NCBI GenBank assembly: GCA_034359265.1
Contig: CP136896.1
Coordinates: 9,641,501 to 9,705,500, forward strand
DNA length: 64,000 nt
Direction: 5' to 3'
Origin: Canna indica
Taxonomy: Eukaryota > Streptophyta > Magnoliopsida > Zingiberales > Cannaceae
The position numbers and the translations under genes were made by a program. Each line of letters starts with the position of its first letter. Within the stretch, counting starts at the first letter, position 1. The notes beneath the pieces were generated by a model, which saw only the letters and a list, made by a program, of their open reading frames with translations, did no database searches and had not been told where the DNA came from. Below, in pieces: positions 47,588 to 58,624 of the stretch.

Positions 47588-48921
47588 TGGTTTCTGCAAA
47601 TTCTTAAAAGAAGTATTTGATGGATTAGAAGTACTTTACTATTTTTAGGGGAAATTCTTCAGTTCTGAATGAGTTGTTCTTGAAGGTTAACATCGTTGAT
47701 GTTTGTTCTTCACTTCTACAATCTATCTTCTGTATTTAAGAAAAAGAAGTTTTGTTTGTTTGATGGATTCTTGTTGAAAACTCATAAGGGTATAAGATTA
47801 GAATTAGGTAGTTTGTTTGGTTGGCAAATGAATGAATATGATATAGATGTTGGAGGTAGTAAGTAGGTAGAAAGTTACTGAAGGTGCTCATATTGGGTTT
47901 TAGGTTGATTCAATTTTTATTTTGAGTTATTATGGTAAATTGAAAAAACAAATGCAATAATAAAACAAAATAGTATCTCAAATGAATTTGTTTAAAAAAT
48001 TTCAGGGTTGGTTGGGAAAAGAACAAGTTGGGTTATAAGCATGGATTAAGATGACCATATAATATATCTCAGATGAAAAGTAAAAAAATTAATACTCTTT
48101 AACATATATGTTAAAAAATTCTTAATATAAAAAAAATATTTTTTAGAAGAATTTTTTTTTTCTTCTAATTTCTTAAGCGTTCATATATTTGTGCAATATG
48201 ATTGTGGATACTTAATCTTGATGAGATTAATATTGCTTGATTTGATGATAAAATGTCCAGCACAAATTTTGTATTACGAGGATAATAATTTTCATCCATT
48301 TGATATTGAATAAGATCACAATTCATATCAATAATCATTCCAATTAGAAGGATAATTATATATGTTTTCATGCCTCATTAGGCTTGGCTTGATCATTTAT
48401 TTAGGCTATTTATGCTATAATTAGAATGTCTCTACCCAAACTCAAGCTCTATTAGCTATTCAACTATTTTGAATTAATCCATCCAATTTGAAGCTTTTAA
48501 CCTTTTCAATATATAAAATAAATAAATATTGTAATTCAAATTAGATTGCATAATTATAATACAAATAATATTTCTACTTAAATTTGAGTCAGATTCTTTG
48601 TTTTCTCAAATAAAATTCCATTAACTTGAAAATTGTCTTTCAAAAGTTAAAAAAGAATGAAGAAACATGAAAGTGTCAATTGATCATTTAATCCAAACTT
48701 GCATCTGTGGATGAAATAGACACACTAAAGGGTGAATAGTGTGTATTAGCAAAGTATAGCTAAATGATAATTTATCGATTGATCAAGTTAAATATGAATG
48801 ACAATTTTGATTATTAAAGTGCAAAACAAGAAATAAGCCAATAAGTATAAACACAAGTAATTCAATGCTAAGACAAAAGATTTTAATGATTCGGTATTTT
48901 TCAACCTAAACAACATACTTA
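47588..48921. other. AT-rich intergenic DNA with a 48-bp perfect repeat
   Basis: No gene seen. 48188-48235 is identical to 52734-52781, just upstream of the copia gag (see findings). A minus-strand frame at 48165-48371 overlaps this repeat and has no recognisable content. Confidence 0.5.
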
Positions 48922-49736
48922 AGTGCTGTTTGGTTAGCGAAAATTATTTTCTGGTTTGGTTTCAGTGAAATTGAAAACTTGATTTTGGTTTCTAGTTTTC
49001 AGTTTTTTGAAAACGTGTTTGGTTAATAAAAACAACATCAGTTTTAGTTAGTTGAAACCAATAAATATTTATTTGATTATAAAAAATAATATTAATTTTC
49101 CTTGAACATTATTAGTAGTAATTAAATGTTTAGTTAGTTTACAAAATTAAATATTTGTTAATATGGTTACAAAATATTTATATGATTTAATTAATTAAGT
49201 TATTGGTAATTTAAGTTTTTTTTTTTCAATCAGATATAAAAATTAATTAATAGTTATTATAATTTTTTTTTAAAAAATAAGTCCAATGATCTAAAATTAG
49301 GTTTGATTAAATTATAAATACACAAACTTTAAGAAAATTGAGTTATTTAAAATTTGGGTTTGAGTCAATTAGATATAAATTGATTTAATTATTTTATAAA
49401 TTTAAGATAAAAGTTTGAGTTAAAAATGATGATTTTTATTTTTATTTTTAAAAATTAGATATAATTTGATTTATTTTTAAATTAATTAATTTTAAAAAAT
49501 ATATTTATAATTACAAAGTTGTCATTGCATTTTGATAACGAAACCGACAGTCTCAAAATCACAGAAAATAACATTCTGGTATTTTCATTTTTATTAAGAA
49601 AACTGGTTTCGTTTTCATTCTGGTTTCAATTCAGTTTCACGAAAACACTGAACCAAACACGTTTTTGTAACCAGTTTTGGTTTCAGTAAAATTAAAACCA
49701 TGAAAATAGACTTGGTTTCGATAACCAAACAAGCCC
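48922..49736. mobile_element. PIF/Harbinger-type MITE, 815 bp
   Basis: Flanked by TTA at 48919-48921 and 49737-49739. The ends are AGTGCTGTTTGGTTA and the inverse of TAACCAAACAAGCCC. The inverted similarity extends inward over the TTTTCTGGTTT/AAAACCAG-rich parts. The interior is AT-rich without a transposase. Confidence 0.75.
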
Positions 49737-49865
49737 TTAGGGATTTCCAATCCAACCAAATTTACTAAATATAATAACTTCCTCCAAGAGGATTTACAAG
49801 CTAAAATTATAACTCTCAATCTCAAGACATCTTCAACACCTTAAGCTCCAAGGACAACTACTCTA

Positions 49866-50298
49866 AATTAGCAATTCAAGTGGACTTATGCCAATACATC
49901 AAGGCGACTACTCCAACTAGACATAGTACCTTGGGTCTAACAAATACAATTGATTAAGTAAAACAAACAAACATAAAACACCAAATGACAAATAGAGAGG
50001 ATGAAATGCTTAGCTACCGGAGCACAAGTCATCTTGTCCCCCAACAAAGATTGGACAACCTTTCAAGATGATGCACTTCCAAGTCAAGGGTTTCAAGAAG
50101 CTAAACAAAATTTGCAATTCTAGTGGACTTATGCCTATACACCAAGGCGGCTACTCCAACTAGATATAATACCTTAGGTCTAACAAATACAATTGATTAA
50201 GTAACAAAAAACAAACATAAAACACCAAATGACAAATAAAGATGATGAAATTCTTAGTTACCGGAGCACAAGTCATCTTGTCCCCCAATCAATATTTT
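49866..50298. repeat. Two direct copies of a 185-bp unit
   Basis: 49866-50052 and 50113-50298 share about 90 percent of their bases (GTGGACTTATGCC, CTACTCCAACTAGA, CAAATACAATTGATTAAGTA, then ACCGGAGCACAAGTCATCTT). The second copy follows after about 60 bases of unrelated sequence. Confidence 0.85.
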
Positions 50299-50422
50299 GT
50301 CTGTATGATGGCTTAGAGAGAGCTCGGGAACGAGCCACTCACTGAGTTCTTCATGAACTCACCAGCCTTGTTTTTGTCACACCCCAAACCCGGACATGAC
50401 CAGTCAGAGTACCACCCGTACT

Positions 50423-50820
50423 TAGAGGTGGCAATGGGTTGGGCCTGTCCCGGCACGGTTGCGCCCAGGAGACGGGTCGAGCTCGCCTCCTGGGCACGCG
50501 GGTCGTGCTAGGCACGGCCCGCAATCAGGCCATGCTGGCCCGAACACAGCACGCGGGCCGAGCATGGCCCGCACGCCCTAGGCCTGGTCTGGCCCGAGCT
50601 AGAGTCTGGCTCGGGCTCGACCGAGTAGATTTTTTTTAAAATTAAATTTTTTAAAATTTAAAATTTAAAATTTAAATATTAAAAATTAAATTAAATTATT
50701 TAATTATTCGGGCCGGCCTCGACTGGGCTTGCCCGCGGTGTGTTCGGGGCGTGCCAAGCATGGCCCGGAGGTGGCCGGACCTCGGCCGGCCCAGGCATAT
50801 ATAGCCCATTTCCACCTCTA
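50423..50820. mobile_element. hAT MITE, 398 bp
   Basis: Terminal inverted repeats TAGAGGTGGCAATGGG and CCCATTTCCACCTCTA. 8-bp target duplication CCCGTACT (50415-50422) and CCCATACT (50821-50828), one mismatch. The arms are GC-rich (GGCCCG, GGCCGG) around an AT-rich centre, as in common plant hAT MITEs. Confidence 0.85.
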
Positions 50821-52216
50821 CCCATACTCTGAAGACCCAACCAAGACAACCAAATAAAGATACAAAACCTGACAGTTTATAAAAACTAACTCGGTTTGCG
50901 AAAAACATAAACTGAATAATTTTTAAACCATCAATCAAATAGTTCAACAATTTCAAATGTTCAAATCCTTTTAAAAAGAAACCAATTAACATAAATGAAT
51001 CCCTCAACATCAAAAGTGCGAGAATAGACTCTAGACCCAAGTCCACATTACTCAAAAGAGAATATAAAAGTCTCTATGACTCGGGTATACCCCTCGACCA
51101 CGACATGTCACGAGATGCACTGTCCCTACCGTCACCAACCGCGCTACTGCATCCCAGTACCTCTCTAATCACAATCAGATGCTGAAAAACACAACATAAT
51201 AAAATGTAAGTCCAACTAGGACTTAGTGAGTAGTTTAGCCCTCAATCCACCATGTACAATAATACAAGTCAAACAAGTACATAATATCTCAGTAATCAAC
51301 TACTCATAAGCAGTAAGAAATAAATATAACCATCATTTCACATGAGATATAAGTACCAATATATATAACTGTGCATCCATGTAAATAATAAGCATAATGC
51401 GCATAACTTATAATCCAAATAGGAAGTAAACACCATTAGCACAATCAACTTCTCAAACAAGGCACCCGGGTCGGTCGTCAGTGTGGCGGGTTGACGAGCT
51501 TCCCGATTCAGGGACTCGTCGGTCCTACGAGTCAGGCAGTGATCATTGCTATGTCTCAGCGTACTTCCCGCTCATGCCACTCCGGGTCGATCGTCAGTGT
51601 AGCGACTGACGAGCTTCCTAGTCCACAATCACAAGCACAACCAATCATCCATATAATAAGCAATAATTAAACCAAAAATGAACATAACATTCCATGAAGC
51701 CAAAATACATATCCTAGGACCCTTGAGGTCCCCAATGTCCACATAATTCACATGCGCCCGAACCCATAGCTGTACACCGGCCCATGCCTCATTGTATAAC
51801 ATCATATCCATTCTCAAATATATAAACAAGCAGTAAACAATTTCCCACGAACATCAAATTAATCTTAATCATGCACCATGTCTAATATGAATAATTTAAA
51901 TGTCTCACGTAGCGATGTAATAAACAGTAGTAATATACTAAGATAAATGCATATGTTCATACATGTAATCATTCACTTATCATCATAACCACCTCTCCAC
52001 AGGGCCAGCCGCATGGCCTTAGGAATTTCCTCAAAGAAAACCCAACCCTTACTCAATTTCCTTTCCCAATAGTTTGGTGTCCTTAGGTTGTCAAGTTAAG
52101 GAAGGAGCATGTTTTAGGTGAACCTAGGTTCATAAATCCCCCATTTCATGTTCCTACATCTTACCACACCCAACCGACTTCAAATAAATCTTAATTAAGG
52201 ACAGCAGGAACCATCT

Positions 52217-52420
52217 AAAAGTAATATATTTTCTATAAGGGCAACATGTATACACCTAAAGTAATGTATTTTCTAAAAGGGCAGCATGTATACACCCAAA
52301 GTAATGTATTTTCTAAAAGGGCAGCATGTATACACCTAAAGTAATGTATTTTCTAAAAGGGCAGCAGGTATAAATATCTAAAGTGATGTGTTTTCTATAT
52401 GGACAACATGTATATACATC
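52217..52420. repeat. 40-bp tandem repeat, 4-5 copies
   Basis: GTAATGTATTTTCTAAAAGG followed by GCAGCATGTATACACC recurs exactly every 40 bases at 52221, 52261, 52301 and 52341, with a diverged fifth copy at about 52383. It is non-coding (it breaks in all frames). Confidence 0.92.
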
Positions 52421-52733
52421 TAAAATAACTTATGTTTTCTAAGGAAAACATGCAATTCCTAAGGAAACATGTCTCTAGTCTTCATAGGTGAACAACCACA
52501 CCACCACTAGTTCTCCTATTAATCCCACCTCATCCAAGAAACAAGAAACTACCAAGATATATAAGAAAACTCAAGATCATCAACAAGGAGGGGCGGCACA
52601 CCCCAAGTCCAATCATCACCCATGCGACAACACCAAGAAATCCGAACAACAACACGTATATCATATGACGACGATGAAATATTCATAATCAATCAATATG
52701 ATTGATTATGATTGTGGATACTTAAAATTTGGG

Positions 52734-52781
52734 TTTGTGCAATATGATTGTGGATACTTAATCTTGATGAGATTAATATTG
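52734..52781. repeat. 48-bp sequence identical to 48188-48235
   Basis: TTTGTGCAATATGATTGTGG and the next 28 bases are identical in both places, same orientation, 4.5 kb apart. Here it lies directly before the copia gag start. Parts of it are also repeated at 52708-52726. Confidence 0.9.
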
Positions 52782-52791
52782 TGGATACAAA

Positions 52792-53736
52792 ATGAGCGAA
52801 CAACATTTCATTGGCGGAATGAAGAAGCTCAACAATCACAATTATAATACTTGGTCGACTTGTATGGTGTCATATTTGCAGGGCCAAGATTTGTGGGAAG
52901 TTGTTAATGGGAGTGAAGTTATGCAGCCAGAAAAAGATACAAATGGAGCACTGCGGAAGTGGAGAATCAAAGCTGGTAAGGCAATGTTTGTCTTGAAGAC
53001 AACCGTTGAAGAAGAAGTGCTAGAGCACATTCAGGATGCCAAAGCTCCCCAAGAAGCTTGGGATACACTCACCAAGCTGTTTTCAAAAAGGAATGACACT
53101 AGGCTCCAGCTTTTAGAAAGCGAGCTATTGTCGATAACGCAACACGACATGAGCCTCAATACTTTCACAAAGTGAAGACGCTCTGCCGGGAGATTACAGA
53201 GTTAGATCCAAAAGCTCCGATCGGGGAATCCAGGATGAAGAGGATAATCATCCATGGTTTGAGGCCTGAGTTCAGAGACTTTGTAGCTGCAGTTCAGGGA
53301 TGGCAGAACCAGCCATCACTTCTTGAGTTTGAGAATTTGCTTGCAGGTCAAGAAGCGTTGGCCAAGCAAATGGGAGTGAATTTCCCAAAAAGGTGAAGAG
53401 GAAGCGCTCTACGCCAAGAAAAGCATAAGGAATTTCAAGCAGCATGCCGACGGAGGATCTAAGAAGAATGAAGGTAAAACAAAAAATCGTGAAGGAGAAG
53501 AGAGCACTCGTGCAGGGGGAGCATGGAAGAAGCATGGCAAGAAATTCGAATGGAAGTGCTACAATTGCGGCAAGGTTGGTCATAAGGCAAGAGAATGCCG
53601 ATCGAAGAAAAAGCTCGAGGAAGATAATGTTGTTACTTTCAAAGATGAGGAAGAGTGGGATGCTGTGGAAGTAGCTCTCACAACTATAATATCCGATCAG
53701 GTAGAGGATGATTGGAACGAAAGCTTGGCTTGGTAA
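52792..53736 (+). pseudogene. Copia-type gag with zinc knuckle, two frameshifts
   Basis: Structural (capsid/nucleocapsid) protein of a Ty1/copia retrotransposon. It starts MSEQHFIGGMKKLNNHNYNT, then the UBN2-type capsid (LWEVVNGSE, AWDTLTKLFSKRNDTRLQLL), FENLLAGQEALAKQMG, and the zinc knuckle CYNCGKVGHKARECRSKKK near 53559-53615. An acidic tail ends at the TAA at 53734. A lost base at about 53170 and a shift at about 53390 break the frame. No protease, integrase or reverse transcriptase follows: the 3' LTR starts 24 bases after the stop. Confidence 0.85.
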
Positions 53737-53759
53737 AGGAAGCTGGTGTTGAGGGGGAG

Positions 53760-54015
53760 TGTTGAAGATAATGCAACACCTAGCTTCATATTTGTATTTA
53801 TCCTTTAGACTAGTTTGATTTATCACATAGTTAGCATTTATCCTTTTATTTAGTGGGTATTTATCATGTTAGCTTAGTGGGTAATTATCAGTTAATTACC
53901 GAGTCTTTAGGAGTTATCGTTGTGTCTTGTAAGCCTATAAAAGGCCACTTATTTTATGAATAGAACCATCTCTCCATTGAGCACCTCTCTCGTGTTTATC
54001 CTGGCGTGTTCAACA
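53760..54015 (+). mobile_element. 3' LTR of the gag-only copia element (256 bp)
   Basis: Starts TGTTGAAGATAATGC directly after the polypurine tract TTGAGGGGGAG and ends TTCAACA, so it has TG...CA with inverted TGTTGAA/TTCAACA ends. A promoter-like TATAAAAGG lies at about 53936. GGTAC follows (54016-54020). No matching 5' LTR is in the window; the element's 5' end is lost or rearranged. Confidence 0.85.
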
Positions 54016-56028
54016 GGTACTTCTTAAATTGAATAGCTCTACAAATGTGTATGTTTATGATTAAATTGAATCTTGGACTCTTGTTGGGTTAGAATCGGGT
54101 TCATTTGAGGCTTAAAATGGATGCGGTAGAGGTGGCTTATTGGGTTTAAGTGAGAAGGGTATTGAGGTAATATATATATACCCCTCAAGCCGTCGCATGG
54201 CTCAAGAGGAGTCGTGCGGATAGCAAGGGGGCAAAGAGATAGAGAGAGAAGGAGGGGCGGCACTGGAGCACGGGTTCATTGTCGAAAGATCAGAGCTGCG
54301 TCGACAGATTTTCTTCTCATCTATTTAGAGGTGAGTGGTGTAGGATTTTTATTTGGGAAGATCCATGTTGGCCGAATACTCCTTTATGATGAAATCGAGA
54401 TTTTCTTGTCGATTCTTGCTCGAACCTTGGTTTTCTTCATCGTCGACGAATTCTTGCTCGAACATTGGGAAAATAGGGAGGGCCGACCATGATGATTAGG
54501 GAGAACCTATTTCGTTTAAATTTCTTTAATTCTTGTATCTTGGAAATCGCTATTTTTGAGGCTATTCTTGTGATACTTTATAGTTAAGTGATCATTATCT
54601 AAGTAATAGAATTATGAGGTACTTTTCGTGTTAATAATGTTAAATGTATATCATCATGATTTTGTGCAAGTGTAGATTAATTTATTCTACATGTACATGA
54701 GATTTATGTTGAGATGCTTGCTTTAATTAGGCTCTACAACAATTACATACATGCCAAAAATTTAATTACCATGCTGTAATTTATTAATTATATGCAGAAA
54801 TTATATTTTAAATCGCTGGAAATTATTGTTCATGTGCTGAAAATTAATTAGAATGCTGCACCAAATTTTATATGCTGAAATTAAAATGCTATGCGCTGAA
54901 ATCAACAACTAGGAGGTCATTTTCAAGGACTAGACCCATAATAGCCAATATACGTCAATGATGAATAAACGGTAGGGACAAATGTGATGTATAGGACATG
55001 AAATCGTGAGACCCCCCACTAGTAGATGACAACGAATGAAGAAAACCCTACACTTAACCTCAAACCTAGAGACATCGTAGTAGGAAGACGAATATTATGT
55101 ATTACAACTATGATGATTTAATCCGCACCCGATTGAGAAGGGTAACATTTAAGGATTGGATGTGATGACCCAGACAAGGGCCAAATGTAGGCGCATGCTT
55201 GGAATTTAATTAGTAGAAATTTACGTAATTATGTATGTGTGATGTGTAGTGGATGTACGGCTGTCGAGGCCGCTCACTACACACACCACTGGTCAAGGTC
55301 GACTGATGTGCGTGGTTATTCGGCTAGTCGAGGTCGAGAATAACTCATGATCACCTAACTGGTCGAGGTCGAGACTTGATCATATTGATGCGGCTGATCG
55401 AGGTCGCCTATACTTTATGATGCACAACTGGTCGAGGCCGAGATGAAATCATGTGTTAAAGCTTGTTAGAGGCAAATGTAATTCTTTGTGCAGGTAGGCC
55501 AATGGGTCATATGCTATGTGTGAAGAATGGGCCGAGGAGGCCGAACAGTTATGTTTTTATGATAGTCCAGGTATGGCCGAATGGTTGAGCTTTTGCAGGT
55601 GGGCCGAATGGCCATGCTTTATATAAAATCCCCGACATGATATATATGTTGCTTATGCTAACCTTATAATGGGATTTTGGTGGAGGTTCATTAGAATCAC
55701 TCATCGAGTTCTTTTTTGGACTCATGGTTGTTTGTTTTGTTTGTTTTGTAGAGCCTGAGCAGTGAGGTAGGCTGTTGGACATGGTGCGGTTCGAGGAGCA
55801 AACAACACTGATGATCTCGTAGCAGGCTGGTTTAGGGAGTCGTAGTCGAGTTGATAGTCTTTTTTTCATTTATGCTTAGGGTTGATTTGTTTAGATTGCT
55901 GGAGTATGTAATCATTTGATTAAGACATTTCTATTAAATTGCATTGTTTCGGTCTATTGCATTTATTCCTTATTTCTGAGTCCGTGTAGTAGTATGTATG
56001 ATGTTAGGCTTCGGGGTATTTACGCATA

Positions 56029-58363
56029 GGGTTAATTATACTATATATCCTAAATTTTAGGGGTTTTCCCAATTTTGATCCGAACTTTTATTTATATCAA
56101 TAGTATACTCCAATTTTTAATTTGTATCAATTATATCCTAACGTTAACTAATAGTGAGTTTTTTCTGTTTGATGAATGACGTGGCACTGCGTACGTATAC
56201 CTGGAGCGGAGTCATCACATTAAGTTTGAATAAAAAATGAGACGGATGACGTGGCACTACATACCTTTCCTCCTTCCACCCCATTGGCCTTCTTCTTCGT
56301 CTCTACTGGGGATACCGTTCGCCGGCGGAGCCAGATACGCTGCCACATTGTTCGCCCTCGGGCCGGTGGACTTCACATCGAACATAATATTCCCGTAGTT
56401 GGAGTGCCTCGGGCTCAAACTTATTGTGATGCCATTGCTGTTCCTCACCATGGAGTAGAAATCTGTGCGATTGAACCTGGAGCCCCTCAGCGTCGGGTTC
56501 CATGACGACTACAGGCTACAACGAGTATATCTACGCATTCGGCAGGTTCGTCAGGCACAATGTAATGGAGATGTCACCGGAGTTGAGGCCGTGTGAGCGT
56601 CGCGAGAAGACCTCGAACCGGGAGCTCGTCGACTTACGCACCGTCACATGGAGTTTCCCATCGTTGCCGAGCTTCGCCTCGGTCTGCAATAGCTCTTTAC
56701 TGTCGAGCGAGATGATGTTGGAGTCAACCCGGAAGGAGATGATAGAGCTGGCGGTGTCTGGGAAGTACTCCATGATGAGGAGCTTGGCGCCCCTGTACTT
56801 GAACAAAAAGAACATGAGCTTGTACCAGATGATGCATTGGAGCACGATGATCTGCACCATGAGGCTATCGGAGTCATTGTTCAATGTTGTCTCCTTGTCC
56901 ACTTGGAGGTCCTTCCTCCTCCATGGCCACAAACTAGCTCCATATGTTACAAACCAAGTTCTCGAGACTCCCTCCCTGCCTCCACTTCATGCCCACACCA
57001 CAAGTTTCCTTCAAATAATAGAAAGCCATGTTTTACTTGCCTCTCTCTCATTCTTTCTCAATCATTTATTAATGGAGCTCCACCTGCAGCATTTCAGTAA
57101 ATGATGCACACTGCCTTGACTTCTTGATTTAACTAGATTCCAAAGATTTGGAGTTGTCTTATTGCATGTTGAAACACGGTCAAGTCAAGAAATACCATGA
57201 TTGAGTATCCAAAGTTGTAAGCTTGAAGGGCATAATTATAATAAGATTAACAGCAGGATTTACATTGAAGACCATATGATCCTCCAGAACCTTCACACAA
57301 GGGCTCACAAGGTTCCTTTACAATCTTGTGAACCAAGAATCTCCCGTTGCATGTCATGCAACATTCGACATGTTCTCCAAGATAAAACAGAGTCTGAAAT
57401 CCCGGTCTCTTGTTTGGACGCATAGCAAGACAGAGGAAAGAGTGCTCCTCTTATTTTCGCTTGAAATTGCTCATGTGAGAACAAAGGCAAGGAAGATATA
57501 CACTTTAAAGCCGGACAATGATGGTTTAATCCACAAGGAGATGACACATGTCGCCTCATTCATGGTTTCCTCGTCCATGTCACCGCAGCAACAGCTTAAA
57601 TAATAGTGGACCTGAGTCTTTTGGCACTCATCCTGCATTTCTTCTGTAACCACTCCTCTGTTCATCTTCCCTTCCTTCCTACCTGGATTGGAAGAGAGAA
57701 GAAAGAGCTCCATCTTGATATAGGAATTCTTTGAGCATTGTTTTTTCTCTGCGTTGTGATCTCATTCTTGTCATTGGGTCCTCGTAGTTCTCTTGGAAGA
57801 AGCCATTCCATAAGGGGAAGCAGAGCTCTACGCATAGAGTTAATGGAGGTTGCTGATACACTTCGAGTGCAGCGACACGCTGTCGTGCACCAACATGATG
57901 TGGGGGTGAGGACGCAGGGAGCAAGGCGAGTGCCATGGCAGAGGCAACCCATCATTTTCCAATGATCCCCCTGATAACCGCTAGGGTTCCTCCATGGTGA
58001 GTGCCCGGTCGAAAATTTCTATGGCAGGGAAAAAATTTCTGAGCTCGAGATCTTTAGGTGGCTTCCTTGAGGTTGTGAATGAACAAGAAGACCAGAAGCT
58101 GACAAAACCCCTAAGACAACGACCGTGGGTCCGTTCGAGCTATGTCACTTATAAATTTTTTATTCTAACTTAATGTGAAGACTCCGCTGCCGGCACACGT
58201 ACGCAGTGCCACGTCAACTATCGAACAACAAAACTCACGATTAGTTAATGTTAGAATATAATTGATACAAATTGAAAATTGGAGTATACCATTGATACAA
58301 ATAAAAGTTCGAATCAAAATTGGAAAAACCCCCAAAGTTCAGGATATATAGTGTAATTAACCC
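56029..58363. mobile_element. Pack-MULE candidate inserted in the LTR, 2335 bp
   Basis: Perfect 9-bp target duplication TTACGCATA at 56020-56028 and 58364-58372. Terminal inverted repeats of about 205 bp start GGGTTAATTA and include TTTGTATCAATTATAT, AACTAAT-GTGAGTTTT, GACGTGGCACTGCGTACGT and GCGGAGTC. No MULE transposase. The interior (56240-58140) is GC-richer and coding-like, mainly on the minus strand. Confidence 0.9.
56260..57955 (-). pseudogene. Captured host-gene fragments inside the Pack-MULE
   Basis: On the minus strand, 57955-57680 begins with an ATG and a frame MALALLPASSPPHHVG that ends in a good donor (CAG followed by GTAGGA at about 57685). 57640-57471 continues with an acceptor-like AG. 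56932-56531 has a 133-codon frame (LGNDGKLHVTVRKSTSSRFE). 56503-56257 holds two further frames. Exon-like blocks with splice-like borders point to genomic capture from one or more host genes. I do not recognise the donor protein. Stops and phase changes make a single intact protein unlikely. Confidence 0.4.
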
Positions 58364-58413
58364 TTACGCATACCCTGGCCGATCATGTGACCCTGAGTTG
58401 GGACGTAACAAAG

Positions 58414-58425
58414 TGGTATCATAGC
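58414..58425 (+). other. Primer-binding site (initiator Met tRNA type)
   Basis: TGGTATCATAGC, three bases after the LTR end, is one base away from the plant consensus TGGTATCAGAGC complementary to initiator tRNA-Met. Confidence 0.85.
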
Positions 58426-58624
58426 ATGTGGTTCGGTTTGACTACGACTTTAGAGTCTAGGTACCGTATGGGACATAGCTAGCATGTCAACATACGGTGT
58501 GGTTGTGTTACGAGATCATGCAGCAAGTTTGCACCTCAGCGCGTCATGTGGTTATTAGCTTTAAAAGTTGTGAATAAATTCCTTATTATTGATGATGTCT
58601 TTCTTAATTATAAATGCTAGTGTG

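Larger units (their letters stand above)
50375..52480 (-). mobile_element. Gypsy LTR region on the minus strand, split by a hAT MITE
   Basis: Its outer end on the minus strand reads CCGGGTTTGGGGTGTGACA, related to the LTR ends at 8296 and 58410. A block ACTCACTAAGTCCTAGTTGG near 51232 (minus) corresponds to the CTCACTGAGTTCTT block of the other LTRs. At 51469 and 51586 the motif GGGTCGGTCGTCAGTGT / GGGTCGATCGTCAGTGT recurs with TGACGAGCTTCC. The element apparently landed in a plus-strand LTR, whose ACTCACTGAGTTCTTCATGA ends just before 50375. No internal coding region; the left end (minus 5' end) is unplaced, so 52480 is a guess. Confidence 0.45.
54016..58410 (+). repeat. 5' LTR of the chromovirus (interrupted)
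   Basis: About 2.05 kb of LTR once the 2.34-kb MULE and one duplication are removed. It ends CCTGAGTTGGGACGTAACA at 58410. It contains direct repeats GGTCGAGGTCGAGA / GCCGAATGG near 55290-55610 and the block ATCACTCATCGAGTTCTTTT at 55696. TGTGATGACCCAGAC at 55161 looks like a gypsy LTR start, but the 3' LTR comparison puts the real start further left. Confidence 0.7.

Noticed and set aside
48165..48371. Minus-strand 68-codon frame with hydrophobic start
   Set aside because: Overlaps the 48-bp dispersed repeat and has AT-driven composition; no TATA or family support.
53272..53826. Minus-strand 184-codon frame
   Set aside because: Antisense of the copia gag, which has clear capsid and zinc-knuckle content on the plus strand.
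55161..58410. TGTGATGACCC taken as the 5' LTR start
   Set aside because: The 3' LTR starts TGTAATATTCG and matches sequence from 54016 on, so the LTR starts further left; 55161 may be an internal look-alike.
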